Shown here: one piece after another, positions 1 through 10,680 of the stretch
How the letters are laid out: each line of letters opens with the position of its first letter
Numbering within the stretch: position 1 is the stretch's first letter
Assembly (NCBI GenBank): GCA_023935145.1
Contig: CM043698.1
Location: 142,828,001-142,892,000, forward strand
Source of the DNA: Bretschneidera sinensis
Lineage: Eukaryota > Streptophyta > Magnoliopsida > Brassicales > Akaniaceae
Direction of reading: 5' to 3'
DNA: 64,000 nt
Made by a program: the position numbers and the translations under genes
The notes under the pieces: model-generated
What the model saw: the letters and a program-made list of their open reading frames with translations, nothing else
What the model was told of the DNA's origin: nothing
Databases searched by the model: none

Positions 1-141
1 GTAAAGGGCCTTCATTGAGCAACTGCTTTCTCACAGTAGGGGTATTGGGTTATTTTTCATCAGGATACTTCATAGAGGGTAAAGGGCCTTCATTGAGCAA
101 CTGCTTTCTCACCGTAGGGGTATTGGGTTATTTTTCATCAG
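1..141 (+). repeat. 78-bp tandem duplication inside the LRR (copy 1)
   Basis: A 78-bp unit encoding 26 residues (beginning YFIEGKGPSLSNCF) occurs twice. The first is cut by the window edge (1-63) and the second is 64-141. The two differ at one visible base, CACAGTAG against CACCGTAG. The duplication keeps the frame and is also present in the other R-gene copy. Confidence 0.9.
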
Positions 142-1021
142 GTTTTGTATGTAAAAAAGAAGTACAGTTGGGTAAGTGCAATATTGGAAGAGGAAGATAA
201 GAAGACTCCTTAGTGCTCCCAAGGGACGTTCAATACCTAGTTATTTCAAAGTGCCATGATGTGAAAAGCTTATGTGATGTTTCGTCTTTGGAAAATGCAA
301 CTCAATTGACTAGCATTGAAATTAGTAGATGTGATCGATTAGAGTGTGTGCTTTGTTTGTCCGCCTCCTCATCCACTACACTTAAAAGCATGGAGACTCT
401 ACAACTCTTTACATTAAAGAACTTACGTGCTCTGTTCGGGGGAGAAAGGGCTGGTAGAGCTCCACAAAGAGTACCTTTTCCTGTCTCAAAAATTTTGAGT
501 TATGGTAATGCCAGAATATGAAGAAGCTGTTCACGCCTAGCTTTCTCCCGCTACTCCAAAACCTGGAAGTGATTGCAATCTGCTATTGTTACAATATGAA
601 GGAGATAATAGCAGTGAAGGAAGAGGAAGCAGAGAGAAATTGTGAAGAAGGGATTATGGCTGATGAAAGCAACAGCATCAGCTGTCCCAAAGTCATCAAC
701 AAAAACACTGATGACGATGCTCACATTTTTCATTTCACTCTCCAAAGTTAAAGCATTTGAAATTGAATTACCTGCCCGAATTAAAGAGCATATGCAGTAG
801 CAGAGCAGTGATGGTCTGTGATTCTCTCCAAATAATTGAAGTGATTGCCCAAACTTAAAGGAGGATACCTCTGTATCTGTGATTCTGTCCAAGAAGTAAG
901 GGTAGAACCAAAAGAACATTGGCAAAGGATGGAGTGTGACCATCCTGACAACAAAAATGCTCTTCAACACTTTCTACATTACTTGAATAGGATATATGGA
1001 GGCTGGAGACGTGCTTCATGA
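1..1021 (+). pseudogene. 3' LRR end of a CC-NBS-LRR resistance pseudogene (copy 1)
   Basis: This is the leucine-rich-repeat tail and C-terminus of an RPS2/RPS5-type CC-NBS-LRR gene that enters from the left edge. It matches 50447 bases further on (50448-51468) almost base for base. Readable LRR blocks include VLPRDVQYLVISKCHDVKSL (about 216 on), MKKLFTPSFLPLLQNLEVI (518 on), LKHLKLNYLPELKSIC (about 745 on) and a C-terminal block ending HFLHYLNRIYGGWRRAS with a stop at 1019-1021. The reading frame is broken: an in-frame TAA at 198-200 where copy 2 has AAA, a frameshift at about 511-519, another near 740-750 and another near 845. All except the TAA are shared with copy 2, so the gene was already dead when duplicated. 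The family acts in cytoplasmic effector recognition; this copy should make no functional receptor. Confidence 0.85.
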
Positions 1022-2469
1022 AGTTCCTGAGCACTACTATCAGTGGTAACGCTTTCAAAGAATAAGTTCATAACATAACTTTATTTATTTTATTACATTT
1101 CTCTATCTTTATCTCTATCTAATATTTCAAGACTTAAATGCAACCAAATCTACATGCTGGATTGGTTTATTTTCAGACACAACCTGTTCTCTACCTCTGA
1201 TTCGCTTATATGACAACCTGATGATTTCCTGATTTAAAAAAAAAAGCTTAATTTTTCCCCCCAATCCTGTAGTGTTCCTTTGATGCCAGTTTTTCTATAA
1301 TTGGACTTGTAAATGGCTCTTTTTGCGGTTTTCATTTTAGGCAGGAAGTAAGGATTTGTTACTAGGCGAGACTTAAACTACAACATTCTTGGGCTCAGCA
1401 GGGAACCAGAAGGGAACAGCACTCGCTCTTTGGAGAACCAGTTGGCTTCTAATTTTGGACTCCCTCTTTCTTATATCTCTGCATTTATGTTGAGGTGATC
1501 TGTATTTAATGCTTGTTGTATTGTGTAGTTTGTTTTATGTCTGTACGATAAGCAAATTTTGTTCTTATTTGGCTCTTGCCTTCATAATTCTGCTTTGTAA
1601 TTCAGTTCCTTAACATCTTGTGAAATAAGAATTTCACATTTCCCCCTCTTAAAGGTGAAGACCATGATGTGGACAGCAACTTTCGGTGGAGACAGACAAA
1701 ATAAAAAAGAGAGACAAAAGCCATGTGTTTATGGTGGACACAAATGCCATGTTTTATGGCGGAGACAAAGGCCAAGCTTTAAAAGAAAATTAAAAATAAA
1801 CGAGTTTGACATTCAAATAAGTATCAATGTCGAACACTTATATTAGAGTCCCGGAACATAGAGATTCAATATTCAACAGGTGCAGACAATAAACCAAAAA
1901 AAATCTTTCAACAAAAACAAAGAAAGATTTTTTCATACAAAATAAAAAGCACTCATTTAAAATTTCTTTTATCTTAGGCAATACGCAGGAAAGATAAAAC
2001 TATCAAATTCAAGCTAATAAAAAACTCATCAACCAGCCAGATCTCTTATATTCCAACAGATATTTCTACTCTGTACAGGCATTTGACAAACAGTATGTCT
2101 GTTTGGTTTGCTGAGAAAACTCAGGGAAAGGAGAGAAAAACTCGAAGTTAAATGTTACTACTACAAGTTAAATGGTTCTAAACTAGCCGCTGCGATAAGC
2201 TTCCCATGCTTTATTTTCTTTCATTTTCTTGGCAACCAAACAGAGTGGAGATTACTTACGGAGTTTGTTACATAAATCCAAGAAAAATGAAGTGAAAAAT
2301 TATGATTTATGACATGAGCGTTGAACGGAGGGTATGATGTGAGCGAGATCGTGGTAAGTAACCGTGGTCTCCTCTTCCCTGCCGTTAGATTGTAGTAATT
2401 TCTTTGAAGATTTGCCTATTAAAGTGGACAACAGAATTTAAAATAAAATTTCTTTAACAATAAACAAAA
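1022..2469. other. 3' flank of R-gene copy 1; no gene seen
   Basis: AT-rich non-coding DNA. The part from 1022 to about 1802 is collinear with 51469-52244 behind the second R-gene copy. At about 1803 the two part: this copy continues into unique sequence, whereas the other jumps to B3-array sequence. A segment starting at 2390 is duplicated at 36811. No convincing ORF or RNA gene was found before the tRNA. Confidence 0.6.
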
Positions 2470-2474
2470 GCGGG

Positions 2475-2513
<39 letters not shown>

Positions 2514-2542
2514 CGTCACGTGTTCGATCCACGTTCACCGGA
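2470..2542 (+). tRNA. tRNA-Phe (GAA)
   Basis: A 73-base cloverleaf of nuclear plant tRNA-Phe type. D-arm GCTCAGTTGGGAGAGC, anticodon loop CTGAAGA with anticodon GAA, and T-loop TTCGATC in a fully paired stem ACGTG/CACGT. No CCA is encoded, as expected in a nuclear gene, and A and B box promoter sequences are inside. Against the usual plant tRNA-Phe as I remember it, the T-stem carries a compensatory pair change (A-T instead of G-C at 49/65), and the last acceptor base is G, leaving a 1-72 mismatch. It decodes UUU and UUC if expressed. The acceptor mismatch makes function uncertain. Confidence 0.8.
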
Positions 2543-3762
2543 TTTTTTGATATTCCTCATCTTCAGCATTACAAAACACAGCGTTTCATGCTTAGTTAAA
2601 CGATGTCGCTTTAGTGCCCTTCTCTAAAATAAATTTTTTTTTGTAAAGTACATGTATAACCTTGTGACTTGATCTACTTTACAATAAGATTTTTTTTTTG
2701 TACATAATTAACTTTGTGATTTTTAATTAATTGTAATGTAATAATTTTAAAAATTATTTATAAATGTATTCTACCATAAAATAATTACAGCTAAATTTTT
2801 TATTTATTTTTTTACTATTAAGAATTAAAAACCCATAAAAAATAACATTTGAGTAAAAATTTCTTAAAATTATTAGATGATCTCCAAATGATTTGTAAAA
2901 TTTATTGAGTAATAGATCAATCTCGCACCCAAATGAATAGAAATAAACAGTGAAGTTAACAAAAATCCACCTTACGCTAATAATACAAACCACAAGATTT
3001 GTTACTTAACTAAAAAAACCCTAAAAAATAAACCAATAATTTAGCTTTTCTTTTTTACCCAAGTTATTTTGATTTGAATTGCAAACTTTGAAATTGATTG
3101 ATGTCTTGCTAAAATACTTTCTAGATTGCAACTTTAAGATCAAATACTCAAAAATAAACTTCATGGGCATTTTAACTGTGAATTTCTCACTATTGAATTT
3201 TAACTCGAAACAATGTTTTCAAGTAACAAAATGAATCTTTCAGCTCTAAACTGGCATCAAGCCTGATTAAAGAAAAAAAAAGTAAAGATAAATTATCTCC
3301 TGTCTGCCTCTTCATATAGTATCCAAAACTCCTCCGCTGCCATGACTTCAAATAGCATCATCACTCCATACAGCTGAGCCGAAAACCTAATTAAACACGA
3401 GTATTCGAATTTTCATTTCGTAGTCAGGAAAACGGACAAACACAGAAATATCTACTCAGTTGTTGGAGGTTAGGCACCAGTTTTCGCAGTCGAGGTATTC
3501 AAATTGTTAACACAAACACTCTTCCGAACATGAAACTGAGGTGAGCATGAGGATATATGAGCATAAGAACAGGCAAGTAAAGCGGTTAAAATACAAATGA
3601 ATATTGCTAACACCTCAAGTTCAAAACTGATCATGTCACTTCAGTGTGCTTTAAGTAACTCTTGCAAAGATATGCCCAATCCGTACAGGTTCCCATATGA
3701 TTGGTTGGGAGAATATCAATGCAACACCTTACCCATCCCTATCGCCTGAAATTAAGTTTAGA
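2543..3762. other. Non-coding flank between tRNA-Phe and the PLP-enzyme pseudogene
   Basis: AT-rich sequence with no supportable ORF. It is collinear with 36966-38457 in the second cassette, except that copy 2 lacks about 3245-3450 and has an inserted GC-rich block. These bases lie downstream of the minus-strand PLP-enzyme gene. Confidence 0.5.
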
Positions 3763-4099
3763 TTATATGGATTTCAAAACCTCCCCTAGAACTAGTCCCC
3801 ACTGAGTCCAATGGCTGCCACCCTGCATTGGGAAATTTTCAGGATATAAAATCAGCGATGTTATCTGATTAAAACATTCTAGAGAAGCTCAAGATACTAA
3901 AGACTTCAGATTATACATCTCTTTTAAGTCCCGAAGAAGGAATTAGGCAACAAGCCTGAACAAGGGAATAAAACAGCATGAGACAAGAACATACCTGACA
4001 AAGCACAGCAAAAGGTTCTCTTAGAGGTCCATCACATGAGAGCTCACTTGTACTTTCGTCAATGAAGGTTCCATCTGCAAAGGCCACCTATAAATCACA

Positions 4100-4259
4100 C
4101 AAGAGAGTCAAGTTAATAAGAAAAAGGAATTCAAATAAAATGAGCAAATTCTATTTGAAGAAATTTTCTTATCTAATATACTTCCAAATAAACTTTTGAG
4201 TGTTGCCACCCCTCTCAATCTACGTTTTGAAAAAAAAAGGCCAGTTCTCGCAAGAAGAA
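4100..4259. other. Intron start of the PLP pseudogene, right end of duplicated block
   Basis: Collinearity with the second cassette (36811-38959) ends at about 4259, just after a shared short stretch around 4196. Short ORFs here on both strands are overlapping shadows with no family resemblance. Confidence 0.45.
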
Positions 4260-4774
4260 CCAATTTAAATTTTTTTTTTCCCAAATTCATGGATCATTCT
4301 ATATGTTATCTTGACAGTCCAAACAATATGTTCAAAGTCAGCAGGCCAAGGACTTGCAATCTTTTATCTAGGCAAATTACCAACAAAGGGGCCTGCTAAC
4401 TGCAAGTTAATCATACCTAGCGCCTACTTACCTGCAAATATGCCCCAAACATATATTCTTTTTTTATAATTAAAAATTTTATAAAAAAGGGCACCCGGGG
4501 ATACTTCTACCCATGAACAAAAAGCTTAGGAGGGAAGTCTATTCCTTGATTCCCCTTTCCATTTTTGGGTTTTTTAGTTTGAATGGAATAGGAGAGTTTT
4601 TGATGGCAAGGAAAAACCACATCCCAATCGACAATTATAACAAAAAATTCCAACAAAAGTCTAAATGAGCCTACCATTCATGGAAACATTATTGTCCAGT
4701 ACACTTCAAAAGTTCAAATTCTTGTGGCGTTCATCGCATCCATTTCCATCTCATACATAATGCTGAAAACTTAC

Positions 4775-6880
4775 TTTTTTTTTTATCTGTAAATAAAACT
4801 TGTATTAATAAAAAATGTACAAAAAATTACTGGGCATACCCAGGAGATTTACAATGAGAGCATATATAGAAAACAAAAATAAGCTTACAAAAGAAGCCTA
4901 CTCTCTAGGCAAAAGGCATACACTATTCTATAAATTACAGTTTGAATCTTCTTGGCTAGGCAGATAGGTTGAATTGAGGTTTGCTCAAATAATTTATCAT
5001 TTCTAGCCATCCATATACTGTACACTGTGCAAGCTAGGGCTATCCTTTTTGCTATGGCTGGGGGCTAGTTCTTCTTGCTTCCTTTCGGGTCCAGTTGATT
5101 GCACTTTCTATAGTTGACATTTGTCTTCTGCAACCTAACCAAACTTTGATGAAATCCTAGGTTTCCTTACTAATCCGGCAAGAGAAGAAAAAGTGCACCC
5201 TAGATTCATCATGCTCTTTGCATAAAGGGCAGAGTTTATCTTCTCCATCCAGCTGTAGTCTGTCCTTAGTGAGAAGCCTGCCCTTAATAGCCAACCAAAG
5301 AATAAAGGAGTACTTAGGGGGGCAGTGACCATTCCACACCAATGAAGCCCAACTGACTACATTTCCTTTCTGCCTGAATGAGTTGTAGACCTTCTTTATG
5401 TACAGATCATTCTGGTCATTCCATTCCATTAATTTTTCCCTGGCCTGCTGACTAGAAGCTGACTGCCTAATCAGGTCATCTCTGATTCCCAGAATTTTCT
5501 TCCAGAGGGGCGATTCATCCTTTCTTGCCATGATCTCCCAAATAGTTATGTTCATCAAGTAGTAGTGCTGCACCCACTGAATCCACATGGAGTCTTTCTT
5601 CATGTGTATGGTCCATAGGACCCTGATAAGGAGAGCCTTGTTCCATGCTTTTAGGTCCACAAGGCCTAGACCACTTTCAGTTTTTGGTTTGCATAAGTCA
5701 GCCCAAGCCACAAGAGCCTTCCTCATACCATTACTCCTACCATTCCATAGGAATGATCTGCATATTTTAATTATTTTTTCCAGGATGTTACCAGGGATGG
5801 GGAAAATGGCAAGCCAAAAACATTCCACCCCTTGAAGTACTGATTTTATCAATTCTGTTCTACCAGCATATGACAAAGAAGATCTAACCCAGACATTTAT
5901 GTAACCAGATAGCTTTTTTATAAGGGGGGAGTAGTGGGCTGCATTCAATCTTGCTGAAGCCAGAGGAACACCCAAGTATTTGAAGGGGAGGCTACCATCT
6001 TCCATTCTAGTAATCCTTCTGATTTCCATTAACTCAGCACCTTGGACTCTAGCATGGAATATATTTGAATTGGACAAGCTTGCTTGCAGCCCAGAGCACT
6101 CACTGAATTGGTTAACACATTTCATTAGCTGCCCAACAGACCAAGCATCACCTCTAGCAAAGAGAATGAGATCATCTGCAAAAGCCAAGTGGGTGATCTT
6201 GATTTTGTCACACTTAGGGTGATATCTGAACCCATCCTCTTCATTCAGTCTTCCAAGAAGTCTGGACAAGTACTCCACAATCATGACAAACAAGTAGGGG
6301 GAAAGGGGGTCTCCTTGTTTGAGACCCCTTTTACCAACAAAAAAACCATGCAAACTCCCATTTATAGATAGAGAGAAGGCTGTGGAAGTAACACATTCCA
6401 TGATCAATTTTCTAAATTTTTCAGGAAACCCAAGACCAGCAATTAAGCTATTCAGGAACTCCCACTCTACAGTGTCATAAGCTTTTCTGATGTCTATCTT
6501 GATCATACACCTTGGAGAGATCCTCTTTCTGCAGTATTTCCTGAGCAACTCCTGGACCAGGTAGATGTTTTCAGCCATGCTTCTAGACTTAATGAAGGCT
6601 GCCTGGGCAGGATTGACAATGCTGTCAAGGCAGGGGGCTAATCTGGAGGCAAGGATCTTAGAGATGATCTTATAAATCACATTACAGCAGGTTATAGGTC
6701 TGAAATCCTCCACCTTAGAAGCTTGTTTGCTCTTAGGGATCAAAGCAAGGGAGGTATGGTTTATCTGTTTGAGCAGCCTCCTATTCTGGAAAAATTCCTG
6801 CACAGCCTCAATAATATCTTGGTTGATTACATCCCATGCTTTCTTGAAGAATCTAGAACAATAGCCATCTGGAAGAATAG
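4775..6880 (-). mobile_element. 5'-truncated LINE (non-LTR retrotransposon) inside an intron
   Basis: Minus-strand L1-type plant LINE. It starts with the tail of the pre-RT region (PDGYCSRFFKKAWDVI, about 6810-6875), runs through reverse transcriptase and a zinc-binding zf-RVT region, and ends in an A-rich tail that reads as a T run at about 4776-4785 on the plus strand. The endonuclease and ORF1 are missing, the usual result of incomplete reverse transcription. It lies in the intron between exons 6963-7082 and 3995-4087 of the PLP-enzyme pseudogene and is absent from the second cassette. I could not identify a clean target-site duplication. Confidence 0.85.
5157..6803 (-). pseudogene. LINE ORF2 fragment: reverse transcriptase plus zf-RVT
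   Basis: A 548-codon open frame. RT motifs in order: FRPITCCNVIYKIISKILA (residues about 34-52), QAAFIKSRSMAENI, KIDIRKAYDTVEWEFL, GLKQGDPLSPYLFV and the catalytic AFADDLILFARG. A C-terminal zinc-finger-like block CPLCKEHDESRVHFFFSC follows near 5170-5240. The frame then ends early and similarity continues briefly in another frame (about 5135-5332), so the C-terminus is shifted. The N-terminal endonuclease domain is missing. The RT catalytic aspartates look intact, but the element cannot move by itself. Confidence 0.88.
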
Positions 6881-9800
6881 CTCATTTACATAGAAGCTGT
6901 TAACATTATTTACTGTATTGAAAAAACATATGCTTGAATGTAAAGTTGAATTATATCCAGACCTCTGATGCATATCCAGGAGTTGTACCCGCAGTTGGTT
7001 TAGTGAATGAACCTACAGGGGAGCTTCTCTGTATAGCCTCACAGAAAGCAAGGAGACACTCACAATTTCCCAGTTGTACAGCCTGAAAATCATCAGAGAG
7101 TAATTGGCCTTTTTCCTTTCTTTCTTCCCAGAGAAGTAATAAAAAATTCAAAAATATTCTTAAAACCAAAATTTTCCAGTGAACTAACTGAAACTGCAGA
7201 ACCAATAACGTTATCATCATATAGACAATGTTATAAGTATAACTAAGGGATAAATACAAATGAAACAGTAAACAGAAGGGACTGGCTGCAGCAGGCACGT
7301 AGAGAATCTTTCAACTAATCCAGCTCATTTAATCATTAGCCAAGGCAAAGGCGAAACTAAACAGCCTAAGATGATAATATATAACTGGAAATGGTATATA
7401 ATAATCTTAAGAAATAACAAACCTGCACTGTATCATGACAGGAGACACGAGGGAGTGGCTGCACCTTGTATCCTTTAGACGCCATAACTTCTGCTACTAG
7501 AAGGGTTCCCTTAAATTAAAAGAGAGAAATTCCTGTCAACACCACATAAAGAAGACAAAAAGGCATGAGCAATGAAAAATCAGAATCCATTACCTTGATT
7601 GCTTCACCAACTGACGCCGGGCAGAATAACGATTATTCTATAGGCTAGTTTCAAGAGAGAATTCGCAGGGAAAAAAACACAATTTTATTTAATAATAATG
7701 ATAATTTGTCTTTTCCGTATGTGACCTTCTTATTTATAAGGTCAAAGCAAAAAAAAGGAAAAAAAATCCCCGAAAACATAATCTTGGGGAAAATTAAGGA
7801 AATTACTAAAATTAAGCAATTGTATTAAGGCAGAATCAACACCAGTCAATTCTGACTTGAATACAAAAGGAAATTGCAAATGGAAAGTTTCCTAAAACTG
7901 GAAGCTGCCAATTTGAAGGCCTAAAACAGAATCAACGGCAGTCAACCGTTCTAGGTAGTCCACCTGCCATTTTTGCGTTGATCTGTCAACTCAAGGTATC
8001 TCCGTGCCCGTGTTATCTGACAACTCAGCATCATCTGATTCGGATCCTCCTACATCACCAACCATTTGAGATGAAAGGAACAAGCCTTGAAATAGAGCTT
8101 GTATAATATTACCAGGGGCTGAGCCACAATCAACCCCAAGGCCTGGTGCAGAGAGACGAGCTGCAGCTACTTCTACCCATCGTTTTCTCCCTGCAACATA
8201 TCCAACACAAGGTGCAATGGTCCCACCAGGATTTTTTATCAAACTACCTGCAATCAAATCAGCACCCTACCCCACCATTAACAAAAGTATGTCACCTGTC
8301 TTCAGAAGGAAGAAATACAAAATATGACACTTACCACCATAGGAGGTTCAATACTTTCCACAAATTCACCATAGCAATTATCCACCATGACCAAACAATT
8401 TGGATTTTGCATCTAAACGTAAAATGCGGAGGACACCAAGGGTGAAATAATAAAGAGCATCAGAGAAACAAGAAATATATGAAGTGCTCTTTGCATTAAT
8501 AAAATGCTTCAATAATAAAATTGCACCAATGTCTTGAAAAAACTACAATGTCCCAGGAAGTTAAGACTTAAGAAGGTTGTCTTATTATGAATGCCCCAAC
8601 CAGTCGAGTCAATAAAATTTATCAAAATACTTTAAATAGAAAGAAATGTCAGGTTAATGAGATCAAGGTTTTAGTGATTAAGCGAAAGAGAAACCATTCA
8701 AGCCAGAGAATCATCCACTCAACCCCAAAAGCACTCAAATTTTGCTGTTGCAAAGAAAGACCTTGCTTCACCAATGTGCTGCAGATGAAGATATAGAAAC
8801 AAACATTTGCTCTGTATAGGCTTACCTTGATAATTTCTATTGCCCTCGCTATCTCATTAACACTTAAACTCTGATGCCATGAATAACCACACGACCTCTG
8901 TATGAGAGCACATTTTGTATGAGGTTTCAAAGCACTCCTAAGTGCATCCCAGTCAAGTCCACCATCTTCAGCAAGCTGCAATAACATTGATCTGAGAGGA
9001 AATTCACAGCCGAAACTCAAAATTCTCTCACGAGGTTATAAGCAACATACAGGAACTTCTCGATACTTCACTCCAAAATCTTTAAGGGAACCTAGCCCAT
9101 TAGAATCCCTGTTTCTAATAACTTCTTCTAAAGTATCATAGGGAGCACCAGCAACTGCCAAAAGCTGACAATCAAGTTAGTCTAAGGGTCTAAGCCATAT
9201 TCTAATTGCAGAGGAGGCAGAGAACGTTGTACACTACCAAGTTTATTTTGATAAGGTTGTACACTACCAAGTTGAACATTCACAAGGTATAGGACAGACA
9301 ATGTCAAATAAATAGCTCACCTCATCCCCTGGTCTTAACAGAGCAAACAAGGCACAAGTGATAGCATGGGTAACTGAGAAAAACTGAAGGTAAAGGAGCA
9401 AATAGGATTAGCAAATATTGCAGACTCAGCACCAAAGATTTCTGCAAAGGCTTGGTCAAGTGCTTCCCTTCCTCCAGCTTCATCATGACCATAGCCAGTG
9501 CAGCCAGCAAAGTGCTGATTATAAACGTAAGCATGACAAGAAAAATTAAGTAATATCATATACAAACAAGGTTTACTTGCTGAGAATTATGACTAAATGC
9601 ATGATCATATGGAGACGCCCACAAGCCCATTTGAATGTCTAAGCATGGAGTTGCAAAGTGAAGTAAGATACGTCCACATCTGAACTAATAACATATTCAA
9701 GCAGTCTACCAGTGGTCCCACATCAAAGAACATTTCAGAAACCGCATCTAGGACTATGATGTATACATATCAAATATCAATTGGCATGTTCTATATAAAT

Positions 9801-9929
9801 AGAATGTTTACTCACATGAGATCCAATCCGAGCATTCTGGAAAGCTTTAACGACACGGGAAGTGTTGCATGCCACCAACTTATCCACGGCTCTGAACTCT
9901 GAATGCAAGGAGTCCACTGCTTTTGCCAC

Positions 9930-10313
9930 CTGTATTGCAGAAAAATGAATCAACATTGTCTAGTAGCACTAAACATCAATTCCTCAGTGCTTAACAGTTA
10001 ACACAAACACTAGGCTGTAAATCTATCATAGCCATGAAGGTGTTGTAAGCAACCAATGGATGCAGGCTGTGTTTGCAACTGGAAAAGACATGAAAGAAAA
10101 TTCATAACGCTATGGCTTAAGTTGTTTTGATTCACAAAACTATTATAAAATCGTCTCAAAGTCGAGCAGTTCTCATTGGCACACATGAAAGTAAAATATG
10201 GATTTCTTTTATTTGATAAGTAAACTTTGTATAAAAAGGCACTAAGCAGGTGACATCCATGTACAAAAGACTATCTACAAGGTAGCATATCGATGAAGTA
10301 GTAAAATGCTTAC
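9930..10313. other. Seam between PLP pseudogene and B3 relic, with a retroelement-like tail
   Basis: From 9930 to about 10180 this looks like intron upstream of the first surviving PLP-enzyme exon (acceptor ATACAG before 9929). At about 10190-10275 lies a short piece of the kind seen at plant LINE/SINE 3' ends (TTGATAAGTAA followed by ATGTACAAA). Homology to the B3 units begins at about 10299. The missing N-terminal exon of the enzyme was probably lost at this seam. Confidence 0.45.
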
Positions 10314-10444
10314 GCGCATCAATCACATATCATGGCATAACCTCCACTAGTCCGTCAGCCTTGTCTGGATTCAATAGAGAAAGAGTGGCAATAAAAACAG
10401 GTCATGCCCATTGGTGATGAGGAGGTTGAAGAAGAAGCATCCAT
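10314..10444 (-). pseudogene. B3 unit 0: orphan exon 1 of a VAL-like B3 gene
   Basis: A 131-bp exon, the same length and donor (GTAAGC) as exon 1 of units 1 and 3, encoding MDASSSTSSSPMGMTCFYCH. It has two in-frame TGA stops: one replaces the Trp of the QGWRTS motif and one replaces the Arg of CDRC. No other exon of this copy remains downstream, and upstream the promoter region is cut by a 1.7-kb deletion joined at 10681. It is a dead relic of one more array member. Confidence 0.88.
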
Positions 10445-10680
10445 TGAATAAACTTAAAAAACAGAAAAATAGGCTTTGCTTTTTTTTTTTCCTTCTCATT
10501 TGTTCTCTTTTTCTGTGTGATAGTGAATACTCAATACTAAAAACCTATGCAGAGAGAGAGAAAGAAGCGGATACTGAGAGATAGAGAGAAGTGCCTATTT
10601 GGTAAAAAGTGCATTGATAGAGACAGAATGAGAAGGAAAAAGACCGTCAATTTTAAAATTAGGACAACAATCTAGGTCCA

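Larger units (their letters stand above)
3763..9929 (-). pseudogene. Met-gamma-lyase/aluminium-resistance family PLP enzyme, broken and lacking its N-terminus
   Basis: Ten exon blocks on the minus strand match the PLP-dependent Met-gamma-lyase/aluminium-resistance-like family: 9816-9929 (VAKAVDSLHSEF), 9321-9514 (HFAGCTGYGHDEAGGREAL), 9051-9164 (LLAVAGAPYDTLEEV), 8826-8975 (IQRSCGYSWHQSLS), 8335-8412 (VMVDNCYGEFVESIEPP), about 8059-8266 (AGSLIKNPGG, the expected PLP-lysine loop), 7594-7610 (a 17-18 bp microexon, VGEAIK), 7423-7509 (GTLLVAEVMASKGYKV), 6963-7082 (SPVGSFTKPTAGTTPGYASE), 3995-4087 (FADGTFIDESTSELSCDGPL), and a last exon 3763-3822 (HWTQWGLVLGEVLKSI, stop). Most junctions keep GT..AG and phase. 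Breaks: no N-terminal exon before 9929, where the DNA turns into a B3 relic. After GAESAI in the 9321-9514 exon, about 32 bases replace the expected short stretch and shift the frame. The SGTHA motif reads SVTHA. The substrate in plants is not established. Confidence 0.8.

Noticed and set aside
551..1058. Minus-strand ORFs over the LRR tails (also 50998-51505)
   Set aside because: They are antisense to the recognisable LRR coding text and have no domain.
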